From assembly GCA_973895155.1 (NCBI GenBank), contig OZ316893.1, positions 4,960,001 to 5,024,000 of the forward strand: 64,000 nt of DNA, in the 5' to 3' direction. A model generated the notes under the pieces. The model was not told where the DNA came from. It searched no databases and saw nothing but the letters and a program-made list of their open reading frames with translations. Both the position numbers and the translations under genes were made by a program. This document shows positions 58,938-64,000 of the stretch, in pieces. Every line of letters starts with the position of its first letter. Position 1 is the first letter of the stretch. Origin of the DNA: Marsupella aquatica (taxonomy: Eukaryota; Marchantiophyta).

Positions 58938-59682
58938 CCCGGACTATTCCGGCCCCGGCCCCATCCCCCGGTCCCAGCCCCGGCCCGAGTTTGACACTTC
59001 ACCCCCATCCCCCGGCCCCATCCCCCGGTCTCGCCCCCCCCTTCCCCTTTTTTACTCCCCCGGTCCCGGCCCCGGCCCCCAGTCCCGGCCTGAGTTGACC
59101 TTTTTTACTCCGACCCCCGGTCCCCGGTCCCGGCCTGAGTTCACCTTTTTTACTCCCCCGGTCCCGGCCCCGGTCCGCATCCCCCGGTCTCCCCTCTTTA
59201 ACACTCCCGGCCCCGGCCCGGCCCACCCCCGCTCGGCCCGGCCCACCCCCGCCCGACCCGGGCCCACCACCACGTGGGCCCGGGTCGGGCGGGTGCGGGC
59301 TGGGCCGTAGGCACGGCCGGCAGGGAGGAGGGGTAGTTCGGGAGGCCCGGGAGGGGGATTTAGTGAGGAGGGGAGCAGGGAGGAGGGCTTCGGGAGGAGG
59401 AGGAGGGGAGGGGAGGAGGGAAGAGGGGTTCGCGAGGAGGAGGGAGGAGGGGAGGGGAGTGCGCGAGGGGAGGGGAGGGGGGAGTGCACGAGGAGGAGGG
59501 AGGAGGGGAGGGGAGTGCGCGAGGGGAGTGCGCGAGGAGGAGGGAGGAAGGGGAGGAGGGGAGGAGGCCGGGAGCATGGCGGGCCGGGTCTGGGGCCGGG
59601 CCGGGTCCGGGTGAGGAAGACAGGCAGGGTCTGGGAGGAGGCCGGGTTTGGGCCGGGAAGAGTTCGGGCCGGGCCGGGGAAT
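58938..59682. repeat. GC-rich low-complexity block with strand switch
   Basis: 58938-59290 is made of CCCGGTCCCGGCCCC-type units (C-rich plus strand). 59300-59682 is made of GGGAGGAGGGGAGG and GGGCCGGG units (G-rich plus strand). Long frames here on both strands are compositional artefacts. Both halves could form G-quadruplexes, on opposite strands. Flanks share ACTTGCCCAGCAAA / inverse ACTTGCCCGGCACG, perhaps remnants of inverted termini. Confidence 0.85.
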
Positions 59683-61708
59683 AAGTGCGAATATCCGTCA
59701 AATAGGGGCATTTTGGTCCGACAAATGCCGAGTTTACGTGCCGGGCAAGTTGGCAAGTTGCCCGTCACTTCAAACCGGGTGGATGGATGTGACAGATGCT
59801 ACAAAGAACATGTCAATTTTCTGATTGGGCGATTTTGCACGAAATACTAGCGTATTTGCAGAACGCAAAGAAAGTTTTTGGCAATTGAAGCGCAATGTTA
59901 TTAATCATTACGATATTCACAAAAGCTGATTTGGATGAGATTTAAGCACCACCTGAAATTAAGTCTGGGTAAATGGGATTTATCTTACCTGGAGAATCTC
60001 ACTGCCAGAATCAAGCAAAGTTATTCACTATGAGGAGACCTCCTAATAAAAGCCCAGAAATAAAGATCACTCTTGGGAGGGCAAGATCTTAAAAAACAAA
60101 ACCATCCAACTTATCATAAGTTGAATGCTCAACAATAGATTCTGGTCCTGGAGTTCTAACAAGGATGAAGATTATTTGAATCTAAACACTTCACTAAAAT
60201 AACATCTTATCTCACCCCCTCTCCCAACCGACACTAAAACCCTGGTTTACATCATAAGTTGAATGCAGGTTTTGGTATTGAAGTTAGACAAGGATGAAAT
60301 AAGTTGAATTTCACTACAAATATATCTCCCCAACAACGAATTGCTAACTTTCAGCAAAATTATTGCTGGACTGGGAGTGAGAAGCTTCCACCAAATTGTT
60401 CAATAACAACTACAGTAGATGCAGTCCCTTTTTGGAAACAGAATTAACACAAAAGAACCTAGAGCAGGGGATGGACATACTTTTCTGAATAAACTGTTCC
60501 TTTGGGTAAGTAGAGCCTTGTGCAACCATTGCACTGGTGAGAAGACGCTATTTCCAACAAGTATTTGTCCAACAACCGGGTGTGAGGTCTGCCTTTGTTG
60601 GGGAAAAAGGCTTTATCTATCCAATCGTCAAAATATGTGAGGAGTTTGCCAATAAGGTAGTGGGTGCTTGGTTGGGACACGCGTTGTGGCAGAGTAACAA
60701 ATTGCTTTCCCATGGCCCTCAACCAGTGACTGTTGCATGGCCACTGAGGGCAAGTACGATAAACGAAATAATTCCCACTTAGAGCGAGGAAAGGCCAATT
60801 CTATTGTACCGGCAGGTAGGATACTCAGGAGTTATAAAGAATCAATTTCATGGCACTGTATATATCACACTGTCATCGAGGGACACTATACCCAAGGCAG
60901 GCGACCCAATAAAATAGAGAACAAGAGGGCGAAACCCAAGAAACCAAAGAACCAAAGCTCGAGAGTACCACACAATTGCAACCTGAAGTCTACAATCCTT
61001 CTGAAATCCACAGTTTCGTCACCTCAACAGAGAAGCTGGACAAGAGCGAGCACACCAAGCGACTTTGGAATTTTCGATCCGGTACGCAGATGATCTATTT
61101 TTTCTTAAAATCGGTGTTAGCTGTAGGTGCCAATGGGGCTTGGGAGTTGGGAGTTGGGCAGAGAGACGAGGTGTCACTCGATAGCTGTCGTCGTTTACCG
61201 TACGGAGAATTGTCGCCTGCTGTATTTCGATCCTCCTCATACGCATTGCGATTTTGCACTTTACGGCTACTAGTCCACTAGGGAGGTTCGTCGAAATCGA
61301 GGCCGTAGGCAACTATGTAGCCTCTGGTGTAGCTAGCCTACTAGATATAGCTTACTACTCATCATTGAGCGAAAGCCAAGTTGGGGAAGAACCGAAGAAG
61401 TTCCATCTTCCAGAATAGAATAAGACTGGGATCCAGAGAAGGGATATCATTGCCATCAGGGAAATAGCGGTGCTGAGGTCTTCGGTTGAGTTACAGTGAT
61501 TCCGGTTGCTCACAGCCTTTCGCCAGTGGAGTGTGTGTTTCGTGCTTGCAAAGCTCTGATAACTTCTCTAGCTCGTGGAAGCGGCATTCTCTGAACTCGG
61601 AGAAAGTGACCTTGACCTTGAATGTGTTTGAAGTCTGGAGCTCGAAAGTGAGCACTGGAGCCTAGCTTGCTTTCGGTTGCTTGCGGTTGACCGTTCAGAG
61701 GTGATCCA
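59683..61708. other. Intergenic DNA and upstream region of the ERF gene
   Basis: No supported gene. The last few hundred bases, free of ATG-initiated long frames, are likely promoter and leader of the gene at 61709. The palindromic GGGCAAGTTGGCAAGTTGCCC-like stretch near 59742 is notable. Confidence 0.45.
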
Positions 61709-62584
61709 ATGACGCTAATCGCTGCTGGTTCTCGGAAGATAGAGAAGAGGGGAAAGAAGGCTCGCGACGGGAGATATAGAGGAGTGCGGCGCAGGCCGTG
61801 GGGCCGTTTTGCTGCAGAGATTCGGGATCCGAACACGAAGGAGAGGAAGTGGCTGGGGACGTTCGACACGGCCGAGGCTGCAGCTGAAGCTTATGACAAT
61901 GCTGCTCTTTCAATGAGAGGTTCTAAAGCGCGGACTAATTTCATGTACCCGACTCAGTCCATTGGTCACATTGATCAGATCGCTGGCACAAACTCGTTTC
62001 AAGGAAGGCCCGCCCTGGAGTGGATCACGAATTTGGCTATGAAGGCTCAGATTCACATGGGTCCATATAAGACCACGCCAAAGCCAGGTGCCATCCCTGA
62101 GATTGATTTGTACCGATCCAGTAGAAATGACGCTGTGCAATCTAGCTCTTGCGACGGGATGCAGACGGGATCTTTCCCAGCAAGCCTCTTCCCAGGAAAT
62201 TGCAACGCCTCCTCGAATAGCTTCGTGCCCCGAACCCCACCGGCGGAACAAGCGGTCCACAATACTTTTTCACCTTCAGAGACGTCGTCCTGTGTTACAG
62301 ATGCGAGTGACCGCAAGCCCCAACTGAGGTACCCTGAACTTCTCTTCGAAGAAGACTATCGACTGGTTAGTGTGGCATCAAGGGAAATGACAACTGACAA
62401 CGATTACTTCGATACTTCTTCGTCCATATGCCCATTTGGAAAGTCGGAGCCGATGGATAACGACTTCTTCGAGATGGCCTCCATGGATAGTGATTACCTC
62501 GACATGATGAGAAGTCTCGTCATCCGAGATGATCACCTCGACTTGCCATACCTTGAAGATCCAACTATGCTTCTGGCGTCATGA
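61709..62584 (+). CDS. AP2/ERF transcription factor, ERF subfamily (291 aa)
   Basis: Nuclear DNA-binding regulator that binds GCC-box-like elements. A single AP2 domain at about residues 23-81: [54 protein letters not shown]. Ala and Asp at the two diagnostic positions (FAAEIRD) place it in the ERF rather than the DREB group. Basic residues [16 protein letters not shown] precede the domain (possible nuclear signal). The C-terminus is acidic ([20 protein letters not shown]), a likely activation region. Intact single exon, ATG at 61709, stop at 62582. AATAAA lies 190 bp downstream. No orthologue name can be given from sequence alone. Confidence 0.95.
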   Translation: MTLIAAGSRKIEKRGKKARDGRYRGVRRRPWGRFAAEIRDPNTKERKWLGTFDTAEAAAEAYDNAALSMRGSKARTNFMYPTQSIGHIDQIAGTNSFQGRPALEWITNLAMKAQIHMGPYKTTPKPGAIPEIDLYRSSRNDAVQSSSCDGMQTGSFPASLFPGNCNASSNSFVPRTPPAEQAVHNTFSPSETSSCVTDASDRKPQLRYPELLFEEDYRLVSVASREMTTDNDYFDTSSSICPFGKSEPMDNDFFEMASMDSDYLDMMRSLVIRDDHLDLPYLEDPTMLLAS

Positions 62585-64000
62585 GAGTTGTAGACGATCG
62601 TGGTATTTGCATATGATTCCTCTCCCAGTGTAATCTCTAGCTACAGTTTTGAGGTCCTTTAGGATCGGATCTGGAGATAAACCTCCTTTACAAGTATCTA
62701 GTGGGCGAGCGAAACGGGATTCTTTTTTGTACATTGAGTGATTACTGCTTCTTCACATCCATCCGTGTTTCAATAAACATGCTGTATATTTCGTTCACAA
62801 GTCTGCGTGTTTTCCTTCCAGGGTTTTATGGCATGTCATGTCAGTAAAATCACCCGGATGTTGGGTGTTTGCTTTGATCGAAACAATTTGTCCCAAATGG
62901 AAACCGATTGGTCTAGAATTGTATGGAGCGAGCATAACCTTTAGTAGTAGCAGTGGGAGAAGGGTCTGTGATGGCATTGAGGTCACTACTGACTGAACTT
63001 TGACGTATATTTCATGAATGTCATGATCAGTGAGTTGCGTCAATTCTAGCTAAGCGAGAATTGTGACGAACTGTAGTCGGGCAATGTGCTTTGATGTCTA
63101 CCTCGAGTTGGATCGGTATTGAGGTCCGAACGAAGGCTGGATGTCAGATGCACGGCTGGAGAATCATCTTGGATTGATACCCTGAAGAACGCTTGGTGAA
63201 GGCACTCTGCTATGTAGGGTACACGTGAGATGACGGAGTTGGGGACGAGCGACATGTAAATGAGCTTCGTCGCGTACCGTGGAGCAGATTGAGAGGCTGC
63301 ATGGCCTTCGCTCGAAAGTCTTGTCCTACGGCTAGCTTTCAGCGGTCTTTGCCACCCCTTCAGCGAAGGAGCGCTCTCCTAGGGTGCGAAAGAGACGTTT
63401 CCTAATCACCTGATAGTTTTGATATAGTGGATTATCGTTGTCTGAGTAGTACGATTCCTCGTTGTTATGATCGCCGGGTAGCTCTTACCCCTACAGCTGC
63501 TCTAAAGCAGTGGGAGCAGCGATCTCTTCGCAGACTACTAGAGTTGTTTCACTTGTCTGTGTAAGTTGTATGGTTGGTGATGTGTCTGGAGATCAGAACC
63601 GAACTCAGAGGATTTATGTTCAGGTTGGTAAGAATTGGCGACAGTGACCCATTAATTTGTGGAACTAGGAGGCTGAGCATGGAGGCTGAGCATGGAGAAA
63701 CTACCAGACCTGTCTGGAGAAGAATTATAGAGACAGAGGGGAGCTAGTCCCCACCAAAGCGTCAATGAGTATGGCATCACTATCAATTGTTTTAGTATGC
63801 CATGGGATTGGATGCACAGCATCTGCATCATGTAGGAATGATCAGAGAAGGGTGAGAATGGCTTACGTAGTTCTCACACAGTCGTGATTGAGATCCGTAA
63901 ATCCTTGATTTCGGTTACCATCCTATTTTGCTTCCTCGTCACAGGTGTCCAGTTGAGGTGCTGTCTTCTCCTGTTACATCTTTCATTTTTAGTATCACAC
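62585..64000. other. 3' untranslated region and downstream DNA
   Basis: The 3' leader of the ERF transcript probably ends shortly after 62777. No further gene is supported. A 15-bp tandem duplication (GGAGGCTGAGCAT) lies at 63669-63699. Confidence 0.45.
62772..62777 (+). promoter_or_regulatory. Polyadenylation signal AATAAA
   Basis: AATAAA in TTTCAATAAACATG, 188 bp after the ERF stop codon. Confidence 0.65.

Noticed and set aside
59052-59768. 238-codon and other proline-rich frames in the GC-rich block
   Set aside because: Low-complexity composition produces open frames on both strands; no start context or conserved motif.

Overview
The window looks like nuclear DNA of a land plant, repeat-rich and sparse in genes, with a stretch of bacterial sequence joined into it. 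Plant evidence: an intact ERF-type AP2 transcription factor, three paralogous secreted proline-rich proteins, an EDM2-like PHD-finger fragment, a Mutator-like transposase of the plant kind, GT-AG introns and a short (CCCTAAA)3 tract. I cannot name the species. An early-diverging lineage such as a moss, lycophyte or fern is a guess.

Layout. 1-7800: right-hand part of a large terminal-inverted-repeat (TIR) DNA transposon. It carries a decayed PHD-finger fragment (122-724) and a spliced, decayed transposase-like gene (1220-7199). A 245-bp miniature element with the same TIRs sits inside one exon, and a 59-nt tRNA-like structure lies near the right end. This element is itself inserted in a minus-strand Mutator-like transposase pseudogene (7801-9817), which also carries a 285-bp PIF/Harbinger-like MITE. 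9818-14070: intergenic DNA with tandem repeats. 14071-14170: a 100-N gap. 14171 to about 21585: bacterial DNA, probably Burkholderiales. It holds an adenine methyltransferase of restriction-modification type, a DUF4365 protein, an unknown 374-aa protein, malate synthase G and the 3' end of a release-factor-like 'translational machinery' gene. All seven located indels in the methylase, DUF4365 and malate synthase genes are single bases, nearly all in homopolymers, which points to an assembled contaminant rather than ancient transfer.

21586-38660: plant DNA with two strong foldbacks and the cluster of three proline-rich protein genes (29456-29943 minus, degenerate; 31338-31961 plus, intact; 36162-37695 minus, with a long 16-residue repeat array). 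The DNA between the latter two genes contains a diverged duplication. 38664 to about 45635: two 5'-truncated copies of a non-LTR retrotransposon in inverted orientation, with arms of about 2.65 kb around a spacer of about 1.65 kb. 45636-61708: gene-poor DNA with a small LINE fragment, a foldback MITE (50211-50592), a possible tRNA-derived SINE and a 0.75-kb GC-rich block that is C-rich in its first half and G-rich in its second. 61709-62584: the ERF gene, with a downstream AATAAA.

How the parts relate. The first 9.8 kb is a nest of mobile elements. The larger element and its miniature relative share TIRs and make 8-bp target duplications, so the transposase-like gene is a good candidate for the enzyme that moved both. 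The proline-rich proteins form a local family that probably works in the cell wall. The bacterial genes should not be treated as part of the plant until the junctions are tested.
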